From positions 7,377,070 through 7,441,069 of the forward strand of contig NC_064038.1 in the NCBI RefSeq assembly GCF_932526225.1: a stretch of 64,000 nt of DNA, given 5' to 3'. Both the position numbers and the translations under genes were made by a program. Positions 1-13,400 of the stretch are shown piece by piece (position 1 is the stretch's first letter; each line of letters starts with the position of its first letter). The stretch is from Nematostella vectensis. Its lineage: Eukaryota > Cnidaria > Anthozoa > Actiniaria > Edwardsiidae. The notes beneath the pieces were generated by a model, which searched no databases, had not been told where the DNA came from, and saw only the letters and a program-made list of their open reading frames with translations.

Positions 1-222
1 TAACAACCAACACTTCACAAGTACTGCATTGTAAGGAACCCATCTTTTAGAGATATAACCCTTTAGTAACACACAGGAGCTACAGCACCAAGTTTTAGAT
101 ACAAATTTTAGTGTTTTAATGTGAGGGCTCGAAGAATAACATAGTCAAACAATAAATAAATACTCCCACATTCCACTGAAAGAAACCAAAATAGCAAGTG
201 AGGCAGTTGTAATAACACTTAC

Positions 223-3200
223 CAATAAACTCTTTCTTCGAGATTTTTCCGTCGTTATCTTTGTCAAAATTATCGAGATATTCCTATGAATAAAATTCCC
301 AAACCGTAAATTTCCAATTCGACATTTGGGAAGAATGCGTTATGTAACGCAAGCAGCACGTCTGCCATACAAGCAGGGCCGTAGCAGGGGTGGGGCACTG
401 GGGGCACGTGCCCCCTAATAATTTGAAAAATTATAAGGAAATGACCAGTAGGGGCGTGGCTGTGCCTTCCAAATATTTTCTTAAATTTTCTGTATTGTGC
501 CCCCCCCCCCCCCAATATTTCGAGGCCTGCTACGGCCCTGACAAGGATTGGTGTCAGAGAACTACCCTACCCTACCCTCACATTTATACTTAGGGCAAGC
601 AGCACGTCTGCCGTATAAAGGATTGGTGTCAGAGAACTACCCTACCCTACCCTCGTGTATACTTACCGCAATCACCACGTCTGCCATATTAGGGGAGTCC
701 TCTGGCATCATCATCATGGCAATCTCTACCGCTGTTAGTTTTTCGTCCTTGTCGGTATCAGCAGCGGCGAATCGACGCTTTTCATTGAGTTTAGCTTTTT
801 CCTGATCTCCGGTGGGCTCTGAAAGGTCGCCTGGGGAAACAAATAAAGACAATCTAAGGGCGCAAATAGAAGCTGAAGTCTCGAACAGCTTTAGCTTGCT
901 TACCACTGTTGTAGCCGGACCTATTAGCATACTCGTCCCATGTGACACCGCCATCCATATTATTGTCGTACAGTTCCATTAGCTTTTTGCCTTCCTCCGC
1001 GAGACGAGCATCGATCATTGTCTTGATGTGGTCTTTCAGTTCCTGCTCGGTGATTTTCCGGTCCTTGTTGGTATCAATTTTCCTCAAAATACGACTATGA
1101 TTTAACAGAACAATAGCTAAAACTTGACTAAATAGCTTAATCATCATTATCATCGTCATAATCGTCCTCACCATCATAATCAACATCGTCATTATCGTCG
1201 CCATAATATAATGATCTATGACTTTTATTATCATCACCATCATCGTCATCTTAATGATTATCGACTTTTAGCGTCATGATTATCATAATCACCAACGCCA
1301 TCATATTGATCTAGAACTTTTATATATATCATCAGCTTCTTCTTAATCCTCATCATCGTCTTCATTACCATCATTATCAAATCATTATCATCATTATCAT
1401 CATCAACGTCATCATCATCATCGACGTCATCATAATCATCATTGTCATCACCATCGCCATCACAATGATCTATAGTTCTTATCATCAATATTGTGGGGGA
1501 GGAACCGACCTGCGTCCACTCAAATTACTATCAAACAGTAAGACATAGCTACAAGCCATTGTGTAGCGCGTGATATTGTACAGCGAGTGCAATAAGTTGT
1601 TTTTTTAGAGATTGTGCGACTCTATTGTGACATTTAGCCACATTAGCCACGCCATACCGCAGCTTGATCTTGCTTTCCATACTCCGAGAAACTTGTGGCA
1701 TGTTGCTAGCAGAGGAACCGTCACCACCACCACCAGCGCCACACATGCCTTGGCCAGGGCTAGAACTACCACCCCCGCAAGAGCCTCCTTCGTCCTTGGG
1801 TGGGGCACCGCACATGCCCTCTGAGGGGCCGCCACTTGGAGGGGCATCGCCACCACATGAACCGGCGTCCGCTGAGGAGAGCATTTGTTTAAATAGAACG
1901 CTTTACTTCACTGTGGACTAACGCCAAAAATCTTCTCTTTTTTATAAAGACAATGATAAAGCGAATCTATCCGATAAACTTATACTAAATATTTTTTAAT
2001 AATAAAAAAGTCTTTTAATTACACATGAGGTACTCTCACTAGAAAGCCCAGGGGCAGCGGACGGGGAGGGGGAGAGTAGCGCATGCCCCCCAACTTTTCT
2101 GAGCGGAGTGTGTGGATTTTTTTTTATTATTACATGAACGCTTGCTAGCAGAAGAACCGTCACCACCACCACCAGCGCCACACATGCCTTGGCCAGGGCT
2201 AGAACTACCACCCCCGCAAGAGCCTCCTTCGTCCTTGGGTGGGGCACCGCACATGCCCTCTGAGGGGCCGCCACTTGGAGGGGCATCGCCACCACATGAA
2301 CCGGCGTCCGCTGAGGAGAGCATTTGTTTAAATAGAACGCTTTACTTCACTGTGGACTAACGCCAAAAATCTTCTCTTTTTTATAAAGACAATGATAAAG
2401 CGAATCTATCCGATAAACTTATACTAAATATTTTTTAATAATAAAAAAAAGTCTTTTAATTACACACGAGGTACTCTCACTAGAAAGCCCAGGGGCAGCG
2501 GACGGGGAGGGGGAGAGTAGCGCATGCCCCCCAACTTTTCTGAGCGGAGTGTGTGTTTTTTTTTATTATTACATGAACGCGGGGTTTACGTGTGACTAAA
2601 TATGTATCGAGAGTTACATATATAAATCAATTGCTTCATAAAAGACAATATCATACACACGCCACGTACTCTTACTAGAAAGCCCGCTGTACATGTGCAA
2701 TAGGTCGTTTTTCAGGATGATTAAAGTGTATGATGTTTTTTTTTTCTTATAAGCCCTTCAGGCTTCATTGCAAAACAAAAAAAAATTTGAAAAATTTGTA
2801 AGACGGCTGTAAACAAACTTAAAAAGCTTTCTCGGTCAAATTTAATGATCTAGAAACGAACAGCCTATTGTGCTTTGAACGTTTAAAGACAATGATAAAG
2901 CGAATCTATCCGATAAACTTATACTGAATATTTTTTAATAATAAAAAAAAGCAATCGCCTAAGCAATTAGTAGTCTCTTATAAATCAAAAACAAACAAAG
3001 CAGTCTCATATAATCAGCAACAAACAAGTTGAGCTCCTTTCATATACCACACAGGTGCAACATACGCGGGAAATATATCACAAAAGAATACAAACCTGAA
3101 GGTCCACCGCCGTCCTGAGGAGCAGAACCACAGCTTCCACTGTCAGAAGCCCCGCTACATCCTCCCTCAAGACTTCCATATCCTCCCTTGACGAAGATAA

Positions 3201-3258
3201 AGATCGGTGCTATTAATAATATCGAGAAAAGCGCGAGTTTTGTCCCGAGTATTCGCAT
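223..3258 (-). CDS. Secreted EF-hand protein, calumenin/reticulocalbin (CREC) type, 3' part outside window
   Basis: CREC proteins are low-affinity calcium binders of the secretory pathway. Coding exons in gene order: 3258-3096, 1871-1658, 1094-904, 830-667, 283-223, then off the left edge. Phases 1, 2, 1, 0, 1 all join cleanly, giving 264 codons in the window. The start is the ATG at 3258, followed by a hydrophobic signal peptide (about residues 7-25). Residues 26-110 are a Gly/Ser/Cys-rich low-complexity stretch. EF-hand loops follow: DTNKDRKITEQE and DNNMDGGVTWDE in exon 3, DTDKDEKLTAVE in exon 4 and DKDNDGKISKKE in exon 5. The spacing and the KID...ELKDHIKT context match calumenin EF-hands 1-4. 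A retention signal of the HDEF type would lie outside the window. The Gly/Cys-rich N-terminus is unusual for the family. I am sure of the family but not of which subfamily member it is. Confidence 0.85.
374..540. mobile_element. MITE with CAGGGCCGTAGC inverted ends (intronic)
   Basis: The ends are inverted copies: CAGGGCCGTAGCAGG on the left and CCTGCTACGGCCCTG on the right. The direct repeat ACAAG flanks both sides (369-373 and 541-545). It lies in an intron of the EF-hand gene. Related copies occur near 27,600-27,720, 50,293-50,459 and 62,773-62,912. There is no coding capacity, so it is a non-autonomous DNA transposon. The superfamily was not determined; hAT-like is only a guess. Confidence 0.7.
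1130..1460. repeat. ATC/ATT-rich trinucleotide-like low-complexity tract
   Basis: This is intronic sequence of the EF-hand gene made of degenerate CAT/ATC/ATT triplets on the plus strand. It creates spurious Asp- or Ile/Met-rich reading frames on both strands, which are not genes. Confidence 0.7.
1703..2577. repeat. 439-bp tandem duplication containing part of exon 2 of the EF-hand gene
   Basis: Unit 1 (1703-2141) and unit 2 (2142-2577) are nearly identical. Each contains the 5' part of the Gly/Cys-rich exon, its CTCTCCTCAG acceptor and about 270 bp of intron. A third, intron-only fragment is at 2887-2950. The second exon copy (2310 down to about 2142) keeps an intact acceptor and an open frame, but has lost the original donor side. 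Confidence 0.85.
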
Positions 3259-3379
3259 TTTGGCACGGTTTTGATGAGGGATATATCAGGGAAGTGTTGA
3301 AGGCCTTGCAAAGACGTTTTGTAGGTTTTGAGTTGTGAGTCAGCGTTGTTACGGCGTCGCTTGACTTGAGACGTTAAAT

Positions 3380-4110
3380 ATGATATACATGACTGGCCAA
3401 GCCATGTTTGTATTATCGGTAGGACTAAACGGAAAGAGGAAAGATGTTTTACAGTGCCCAAGCCGCTTTATTGTAATCAATATAGAAGTACTTTTCCGAG
3501 GGAAAGAACACGCCTCTTTGATACATATGAAGTTAGAAAATAAATCACCCACTTTCTTATATCCAGCACTTGCGTGACTGCATTTGAAAAGCTTTCAGGC
3601 GGGAATATCGAATATCGTATTCTACCTCCAATAAAAGACGGAAGAACTCGTGCATACCGGGGAAATTTGTGTAACAATAGTCTATCACTAGAAGCGTACA
3701 ACTGTGTTAGAGGTGATAAAGCGGTTTTCAAAAACTCGTGAAATACTATTTAGTTTATTTTGTACTAATACACAATAAAGTCTTTGTTCTCTTTTGTTCT
3801 GGCTGGATTTTGAAAACCCCTCAAAAATGATAATGATAAAATGATAGTGATAATAATACAGTGGAATATATAACGGACACCCTCGAAACCGTGAAAGGTG
3901 ACCGCTTAATGTAGGTCGCCTTTTTTTCGATCAAATTCGGAGTATTCACAATTATAATTGACTTTAACTACCTTAGAGTGCATAACTGTCTCCTTTTTGC
4001 CCTATATTTTTATTAATCGAGACGTTATTGCCATTCTATACGGCTACAGCATTTGGTGCATATCAACTGAAGCAAAACAATGGCGGTCACAATTGAAAAC
4101 GACAGGAAGG
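3380..4110. other. Upstream region of the EF-hand gene; no gene seen
   Basis: The stretch holds only short overlapping reading frames without splice support or a recognisable domain. The promoter of the minus-strand EF-hand gene should lie near its right-hand neighbourhood (about 3,260-3,500), but no confident TATA box or initiator could be picked out. Confidence 0.4.
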
Positions 4111-7100
4111 ACGCTCCTAGTGATGGGCTAACTCATAGTACCTATATCACAGTTGTACGCTCCTAGTGATGGGCTCACTCATAGTACATATATCACAGTT
4201 GTACGCTCCTAGTGATAGGCTCACTCATAGTACCTATATCACAGTTGTACGCTCCTAGTGATAGGCTCACTCATAGTACATATATCACAGTTGTACACTC
4301 CTAGTGATTGGCTAACTCATAGTACCTATATCACAGTTGTACGCTCCTAGTGATGGGCTCACTCATAGTACCTATATCACAGTTGTACACTCCTAGTGAT
4401 GGGTTCGCTCACAGTACCTATATCACAGTTGTACGCTCCTAGCGATGGGCTCACTCATAGTACCTATATCACAGTTATACGCTCCTAGTGATGGGCTCAC
4501 TCATAGTACCTATATCACAGTTGTACGCTCCTAGTGATGGGCTAACTCATAGTACCTATATCACAGTTGTACGGTCCTAGTGATGGGCTCACTCATAGTA
4601 CCTATATCACAGTTGTACGCTCCTAGTGATGGGCTCACTCATAGTACCTATATCACAGTTGTACGCTCCTAGTGATGGGTTCACTTATAGTACCTATATC
4701 ACAGCTGTACGCTCCTAGTGATGGGCTCAGTCATAGTACCTATATCACAGTTGTACGCTCCTAGTGATGGGCTCACTCATAGTACCTATATCACAGTTGT
4801 ACGCTCCTAGTGATAGGCTCACTTATAGTACCTATATCACAGTTGTACGCTCCTAGTGATGGGTTTACTCATAGTACCTATATCACAGTTGTACACTCCT
4901 AGTGATGGGTTTACTCATAGTACCTATGTCACAGTTGTACACTCCTAGTGATAGGCTCACTCATAGTACCTATATCACAGTTGTACACTCCTAGTGATGG
5001 ACTCACTTATAGTACCTATGTCACAGTTGTACGCTCCTAGTGATGGGTTTACTCATAGTACCTATATCACAGTTGTACACTCCTAGTGATGGGCTTACTC
5101 ATAGTACCTATATCACAGTTGTACGCTCCTAGTGATGGGTTTACTCATAGTACCTATATCACAGTTGTACACTCCTAGTGATGGGCTCACTCATAGTACC
5201 TATATCACAGTTGTACGCTCCTAGTGATGGGCTCACTCATAGTACCTATGTCACAGTTGTACACTCCTAGTGATGGACTCACTTATAGTACCTATATCAC
5301 AGTTGTACGCTCCTAGTGATGGGTTTACTCATAGTACCTATATCACAGTTGTACACTCCTAGTGATGGGCTCACTCATAGTACCTATGTCACAGTTGTAC
5401 ACTCCTAGTGATGGACTCACTTATAGTACCTATATCACAGTTGTACGCTCCTAGTGATGGGTTTACTCATAGTACCTATATCACAGTTGTACGCTCCTAG
5501 TGATGGGCTTACTCATAGTACCTATATCACAGTTGTACACTCCTAGTTATGGGCTAACTCATAGTACCTATATCACAGTTGTACGCTCCTAGTGATGGGC
5601 TCACTCGTAGTACCTATGTCACAGTTGTACACTCCTAGTGATGGACTCACTTATAGTACCTATATCACAGTTGTACACTCCTAGTGATGGGTTTACTCAT
5701 AGTACCTATATCACAGTTGTACGCTCCTAGTGATGGGCTCACTCATAGTACCTATATCACAGTTGTACGCTCCTAGTGATGGGCTCACTCATAGTACCTA
5801 TATCACAGTTGTACGCTCCTAGTGATGGGCTAACTCATAGTACCTATATCACAGTTGTACGCTCCTAGTGATGGGCTCACTCATAGTACATATATCACAG
5901 TTGTACACTCCTAGTGATGGACTCACTTATAGTACCTATATCACAGTTGTACTTTCCTAGTGATGGACTCACTTATAGTACCTATATCACAGTTGTACGC
6001 TCCTAGTGATGGGCTCACTCATAGTACATATATCACAGTTGTACACTCCTAGTGATGGACTCACTTATAGTACCTATATCACAGTTGTACTTTCCTAGTG
6101 ATGGGCTCACTCATAGTACCTATGTCACAGTTGTACACTCCTAGTGATGGACTCACTTATAGTACCTATATCACAGTTGTACGCTCCTAGTGATGGGCTC
6201 ACTCATAGTACCTATATCACAGTTGTACGCTCCTAGTGATGGGCTAACTCATAGTACCTATATCACAGTTGTACGCTCCTAGTGATGGGCTCACTCATAG
6301 TACCTATGTCACAGTTGTACACTCCTAGTGATGGACTCACTTATAGTACCTATATCACAGTTGTACGCTCCTAGTGATGGACTCACTTATAGTACCTATA
6401 TCACAGTTGTACGCTCCTAGTGATGGGCTCACTCATAGTACATATATCACAGTTGTACACTCCTAGTGATGGACTCACTTATAGTACCTATATCACAGTT
6501 GTACTTTCCTAGTGATGGGCTCACTCATAGTACCTATGTCACAGTTGTACACTCCTAGTGATGGACTCACTTATAGTACCTATATCACAGTTGTACGCTC
6601 CTAGTGATGGGCTCACTCATAGTACCTATATCACAGTTGTACGCTCCTAGTGATGGACTCACTTATAGTACCTATATCACAGTTGTACGCTCCTAGTGAT
6701 GGGCTCACTCATAGTACATATATCACAGTTGTACACTCCTAGTGATGGACTCACTTATAGTACCTATATCACAGTTGTACTTTCCTAGTGATGGGCTCAC
6801 TCATAGTACCTATGTCACAGTTGTACACTCCTAGTGATGGACTCACTTATAGTACCTATATCACAGTTGTACGCTCCTAGTGATGGGCTCACTCATAGTA
6901 CCTATATCACAGTTGTACGCTCCTAGTAATGGCCTCACTCATAGTACCTATATCACAGTTGTACGCTCCTAGTGATGGGCTCACTCATAGTACCTATATC
7001 ACAGTTGTACTTTCCTAGTGATGGGCTCACTCATAGTACCTATGTCACAGTTGTACGCTCCTAGTGATGGGCTTACTCATAGTACCTATATCACAGTTGT

Positions 7101-8790
7101 ACGCTCCTAGTGATGGGTTTACTCATAGTACCTATATCACAGTTGTACGCTCCTAGTGATGGGCTTACTCATAGTACCTATATCACAGTTGTACACTCCT
7201 AGTTATGGGCTAACTCATAGTACCTATGTCACAGTTGTACACTACTAGTGATGGGATCAGTCATAGTACCTATATCACAGTTGTACGCTCCTAGTGATGG
7301 GCTCACTCGTAGTACCTATATCACAGTTGTACTTTCCTAGTGATGGGCTCACTCATAGTACCTATATCACAGTTGTACGCTCCTAGTGATAGGCTCACTT
7401 ATAGTACCTATATCACAGTTGTACGCTCCTAGTGATGGGTTTACTCATAGTACCTATATCACAGTTGTACGCTCCTAGTGATGGCCTCACTCATAGTACC
7501 TATGTCACAGTTGTACACTACTAGTGATGGACTCACTTATAGTACCTATATCACAGTTGTACACTCCTAGTGATGGGCTCACTCATAGTACCTATATCAC
7601 AGTTGTACGCTCCTAGTGATAGGCTCACTTATAGTACCTATATCACAGTTGTACGCTCCTAGTGATGGGTTTACTCATAGTACCTATATCACAGTTGTAC
7701 ACTCCTAGTGATGGGCTTACTCATAGTACCTATATCACAGTTGTACGCTCCTAGTGATAGGCTCACTCATAGTACCTATATCACAGTTGTACGCTCCTAG
7801 TGATGGGCTCACTCATAGTACATATATCACAGTTGTACTTTCCTAGTGATGGGCTCACTCATAGTACCTATTTCACAGTTGTACACTCCTAGCGATGGGC
7901 TCACTCATAGTACCTATATCACAGTTGTACACTCCTAGTGATGGGCTCACTCATAGTACCTATGTCACAGTTGTACACTCCTAGTGATGGACTCACTTAT
8001 AGTACCTATATCACAGTTGTACGCTCCTAGTGATGGACTCACTTATAGTACCTATATCACAGTTGTACGCTCCTAGTGATGGGTTTACTCATAGTACCTA
8101 TATCACAGTTGTACACTCCTAGTGATGGGCTTACTCATAGTACCTATATCACAGTTGTACACTCCTAGTGATGGGCTCACTCATAGTACATATATCACAG
8201 TTGTACTTTCCTAGTGATGGGCTTACTCATAGTACCTATGTCACAGTTGTACACTCCTAGTGATGGACTCACTTATAGTACCTATATCACAGTTGTACGC
8301 TCCTAGTGATGGGTTTACTCATAGTACCTATATCACAGTTGTACACTCCTAGTGATGGGCTTACTCATAGTACCTATATCACAGTTGTACTTTCCTAGTG
8401 ATGGGCTTACTCATAGTACCTATATCACAGTTGTACACTCCTAGTGATGGACTCACTCATAGTACCTATGTCACAGTTGTACACTCCTAGTGATGGACTC
8501 ACTTATAGTACCTATATCACAGTTGTACGCTCCTAGTGATGGGTTTACTCATAGTACCTATATCACAGTTGTACGCTCCTAGTGATGGGCTTACTCATAG
8601 TACCTATATCACAGTTGTACACTCCTAGTTATGGGCTAACTCATAGTACCTATGTCACAGTTGTACACTACTAGTGATGGGATCAGTCATAGTACCTATA
8701 TCATAGTTGTACGCTCCTAATGATGGGCTCATTTATAGTACCTATGTCAGTTGCACACTCCTAGTGATGGGCTCACTCATAGAACCTACA
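4111..8790. repeat. 46-bp minisatellite, about 100 copies
   Basis: The unit reads GCTCCTAGTGATGGGCTCAC followed by TCATAGTACCTATATCACAG and TTGTAC (46 bp). Successive starts at 4111 and 4157 fix the period, and the array runs about 4.7 kb with few length changes. Copies differ by a small set of recurring variants: GGGCTCAC/GGACTCAC/GGGTTTAC, TCATAG/TTATAG, CCTATA/CATATA/CCTATG, and GTACGCTCC/GTACACTCC/GTACTTTCC. Blocks of several units recur in the same variant order, for example around 6026, 6440 and 6716. There is no long open frame. The array lies between the 3' end of HLTF and the 5' end of the EF-hand gene. Confidence 0.97.
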
Positions 8791-8794
8791 AATA

Positions 8795-10019
8795 CTACAA
8801 ATAATATAGCAAATTAAGTAAATGCTGGTGTTTAGAAACATACTAGCAAAGGGATGACAATTAGAGCAATTTATTTTTTACTTAGAAACATAACAGGTGT
8901 TTCATCCAAGGGATGCACCAATAGAGGAAGCACACATCCCCTCAGATTTCAGAAGTTCGCTCCTAGCTAGATAAATATATAACCTGATTATAATTATTCG
9001 ACTGGACAAATTTTATGATGTAGTATCGACTTCAGATCAAATATTTACAATTTTACTCCTTCCAATCTAACAATTCGAGGTGTTCATTCACCATCATCAG
9101 TCAATCAAAAAAAAAATCAAAATTTATTCTAAAATGTAACCATTTCAAATCTATGCAATAACAAATTATTATTGCAGTAAAAAAATTAACAATTATCCAT
9201 ATGTTTTTTTCTTTGTAAAAACTAAAAAAAACGTTGACGCAAATAGGGCGAGACCAGCGGCGACATGTAGGGCACTCTTTTGAGGCTAATTAACTCGTTC
9301 CGATATGATAGCTGGGGACCGTGTTCGGGCATCTTCCCAAGTAATAATAAATAATATAATAATAAATCTGATCTCGATACCGAAGTATGTTGTGTAACGT
9401 CAGATTTTCAGAAATCGGGCCGACACCATGGATTTGCAAACAAAACGGGCATGTAATTCATATTTTATACGACGTGCACGTCTCCCTTTGCTCGTCCGAT
9501 TTAGTACATCTCCTTCGTTGTCGAGCAAAGTGTTGAGGTAGAGCACAAAGAGCAATAAAAAACTGTGTAAAATCCTCCATTAGACTTGTGTCCAATCTCA
9601 AGTTGGTTTCTTCCAAACGGACTTGTTGCACTCATCCTTTGGCATTCTTCACGAGCTGCACAATGGTGACTTGACAACATTTCGCGTCTGTAAGCTGTTA
9701 CAAGGAGATTAAGGATAGTAACGAGTAAGCTCTTTACCCTCTTCATACGTACGCTGGTAGGTCATTTCTGAGCGAGATCAATACTCATTCGTGTAATGGT
9801 TGCTCCGTAGTTGCGTAATGTAGTTATACACTCCAAGTTTAGGATGACGGTTGTTTCAGGGCAGGTAACAGGTAAGGGCTTTATTACTCTCTTCTTTCGT
9901 ACGCTGGTATGTCCTTTTTTTGAGCAAGTTCAATAAAAATTCGTGCATTGGTTGTTCTAAATCACGTTATTTAGTTATATCCCGCTCGGATGATGGTTGA
10001 TCCAGGGCGTGTCTACGGG
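8795..10019. other. A+T-rich intergenic stretch, no gene recognised
   Basis: This is the region downstream of HLTF. One 81-codon minus-strand frame (9,501-9,746) is open but has no recognisable domain, splice support or repeat relation, so I do not call it a gene. Confidence 0.4.
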
Positions 10020-10425
10020 TTGTTCTATATGTTCTAATTCCCGTGATGTAGTTATATCCACCTAGTTCCGAATGAAGGTTGATCCAGGGCATGTCTACGG
10101 GTTGTTCTATATATTCTAATTCCCGTGATGTAGTTATATCCACCTAGTTTCGAATGAAGGTTGATCCAGGGCATGTCTACGGGTTGTTCTATATATTCTA
10201 ATTCCCGTGATGTAGTTATATCCACCTAGTTTCGAATGAAGGTTGATCCAGGGCATGTCTACGGGTTGTTCTATATGTTCTAATTCCCGTGATGTAGTTA
10301 TATCCACCTAGTTTCGAATGAAGGTTGATCCAGGGCATGTCTATGGGTTGTTCTATATATTCTAATTCCCGTGATGTAGTTATATCCACCTAGTTTCGAA
10401 TGAAGGTTGATCCAGGCACGGCGCG
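10020..10425. repeat. 82-bp tandem repeat at the 3' end of HLTF
   Basis: About five copies of an 82-bp unit containing GTTATATCCACCTAGTTTCG and GGTTGATCCAGGGCATG. The last partial copy overlaps the final HLTF codons, so the annotated C-terminal residues and stop lie within the repeat. Confidence 0.9.
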
Positions 10426-13400
10426 CGGCGCGTAGTTCCGAATGTTCTGGATGCCGATTAGGTGGGCGATATCGCGAACACGTGCGCGTCGCGTGTCCTC
10501 CTCGCTACGAGCCTTCAGGCCGAACGCAGCGGTCATGAGCTCCCGTTTTTCCTCCTGTAGCGAAAGCATTCTCTCCTCCACCGAGTCGTTCACGATGTAC
10601 TAAGAAATAAACACCAAGTTAGCCTCGCATTGTGGAGGAACAGTAGCGGATCTAGGGGGAGGGTTTAGGTGGTTTACACCTCCCACTTGGGATGCCAGAA
10701 AGCCATATGTAACAATACAAATTTACTCCCTCCCCCACTTTAGCGAAAGGCTAGATCCGTCCCTGAGCTACAAAAACGAGTTACCATAAAATGCCGAGGA
10801 AAAGATGCAAGGATTTGTACCTTAGTGATGATAACTTCTTCGGTCTGTCCCAGTCGATGGCAACGATCAAAGCACTGTTCTTCTGTAGCAGGATTCCACG
10901 TCTACAAGTGATAAGAAAAGTGTATCTGCTTAGTATATTTCAAATCGAGTCCCCACTCACTCTGCAGATTGATAAGCCATAGTCTTTTGAGTTGTAGGCA
11001 GAACTTGAATCGACATAGAGAATTAGAGCTTCTTTATACATTGGATCGAGGCAAAGACTATCGGGAAAACGTACCAGGAATACGCAGCTCCCAGGCTTTG
11101 TGGCACGTATCGGGCGTATTTGAAATACCTGGCTCCTCTGGGGAGTATATGGGAATATGTACTTATCCTGCACCCTATATATTTAGTTATGTATAGGGCC
11201 AAGTTTACATAATCAGGGATACTTGACTCCCTTGGTTTGTGGTACGTATACGGCCCATTTAACATAACCAGGGATGCCTGGCTGCCATGGGCTGTGATAC
11301 CTCGTTCACTGGATATTGTGGTACGTATACGGCCCATTTAACATAACCAGGGATGCCTGGCTGCCATGGGCTGTGATACCTCGTTCACTGGATATTGTGG
11401 TACGTATACGGCCCATTTAACATAACCAGGGATGCCTGGCTGCCATGGCTGTGGTACCTCGTTCACCTGGATATTGTGGTACGTATACGGCACATTTAAC
11501 ATAACCAGGGATGCCTGGCTGCCATGGTCTGTGATACCTCGTTCACCTGAATATTGTGGTACGTATACGGCACATTTAACATAACCAGGAATGCCTGGCT
11601 GCCATGGTCTGTGATACCTCGTTCACCTGGATATTGTGGTACGTATACGGCCCATTTAACATAACCAGGGATGCCTGGCTGCCATGGGCTGTGATACCTT
11701 GCTCCCCTGGATATTGTGATACGTATACGGCCCATTTAACATAACCAGGGATGCCTGGCTGCCATGGGCTGTGATACCTCGTTCACCTGAATATTGTGGT
11801 ACGTATACGGCACATTTAACATAACCAGGGATGCCTGGCTGCCATGGTCTGTGATACCTCGTTCACCTGAATATTGTGGTACGTATACGGCACATTTAAC
11901 ATAACCAGGGATGCCTGGCTGCCATGGTCTGTGATACCTCGTTCACCTGGATATTGTGGTACGTATACGGCCCATTTAACATAACCAGGGATGCCTGGCT
12001 CCCATGGGCTGTGATACCTTGCTCCCCTGGATATTGTGGTACGTATACGGCCCATTTAACATAACCAGGGATGCCTGGCTGCCATGGGCTGTGATACCTC
12101 GTTCACCTGGATACTGTGGTACGTATACGGCACATTTAACATAACCAGGGGTGTCTGGCTGCCATGGTCTGTGATACCTCGTTCACCTGGATATTGTGGT
12201 ACGTATACGGCCCATTTAACATAACCAGGGATGCCTGGCTGCCATGGTCTGTGATACCTCGTTCACCTGGATATTGTGGTACGTATACGGCACATTTAAC
12301 ATAAACAGGGATGCCTGGCTGCCATGGGTTGTGATACCTCGTTCACCTGGATATTGTGGTACGTATACGGCCCATTTAACATAACCAGGGATCCCTGGCT
12401 GCCATGGTCTGTGATACCTCGTTCACCTGGATATTGTGGTACGTATACGGCCCATTTAACATAACCAGGGATGCCTGGCTCCCATGGGCTGTGATACCTG
12501 GTCACCTCGATATTGTGGTACGTATCGGGTCACTTTAAAACACGAGAAATGCCTGTCTCTCATGGGCTGTGATACCTGGGTCATCTCGATACTGTGGTAC
12601 GTATCGGGTCACTTTAAAACACGAGGGATGCCTGTCTCTCATGGGCTGTGATACCTGGGTCACCTGGATATTGTGGTACGTACCGGATCCATCAGGAACA
12701 CCCTAGTGGCAGCAGTCAGGTTGAGACCAACTCCACCGGCCGTCAGAGACAAAAGAAACACTTTCGGCGAGTCAGGGTCCCGGAAACGGTCAATGACCTT
12801 AACACGGGCTTCCTGGCCCATGGTTCCATCCAGGCGCAAGTAGTCGATACTATCTCTTTCCAGGAAATACTCCAGGATGTCCAGGAAGGAAGTGAATTGA
12901 GACACAACTAGGCTCTTGATAGACGGGTCCTGGCCACGTAGTGTGTCAAGCGCTTTCAGAAGAGCATCGATCTGAACATGAACATCAGATGTTACGGAGG
13001 AAATATTCCAGGATGTATTCATCAGATGTTACGGAGGATTTCTAGCGCTTTGGAAATAGATGGAAATTAACATTTTCTTTAAATGTTACAGAGGGTCTCT
13101 AGTGCTTTGGGACTACAGTAGATAGGTTTGAACATGATCTCTACATGAAACAGAGGGTCTCAGAACATGAAGATCGGATGTTACAGAGGGTCTCTAGTGC
13201 TTAACAGATAGATCTGAACATGATCTCTTAAAGATAACAGATGGGTTTTAGTGCTTTGGAAATAGATGGACGTAAGCATGATCTTTAAATGTTACTGATG
13301 GTCTTTAGTGCTTAACAGATAGATCTGAACATGATCTTTAAATGTTACTGATGGTCTTTAGTGCTTAACAGATATATCTGAACATGATCTTTAAATGTTA

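Noticed and set aside
1258-1488. Asp-rich minus-strand ORF
   Set aside because: It is an ATC/ATT trinucleotide tract in an intron.
4111-8790. CRISPR-like direct-repeat array
   Set aside because: The 46-bp units are contiguous without unique spacers, and the sequence context is animal.
9501-9746. 81-codon minus-strand ORF as a gene
   Set aside because: No domain, no splice partner and weak start context; left as unannotated sequence.
11023-12505. Minus-strand ORFs with repeated GITDHGSQ-type peptides
   Set aside because: They are translations of the 80-bp intronic array of HLTF.
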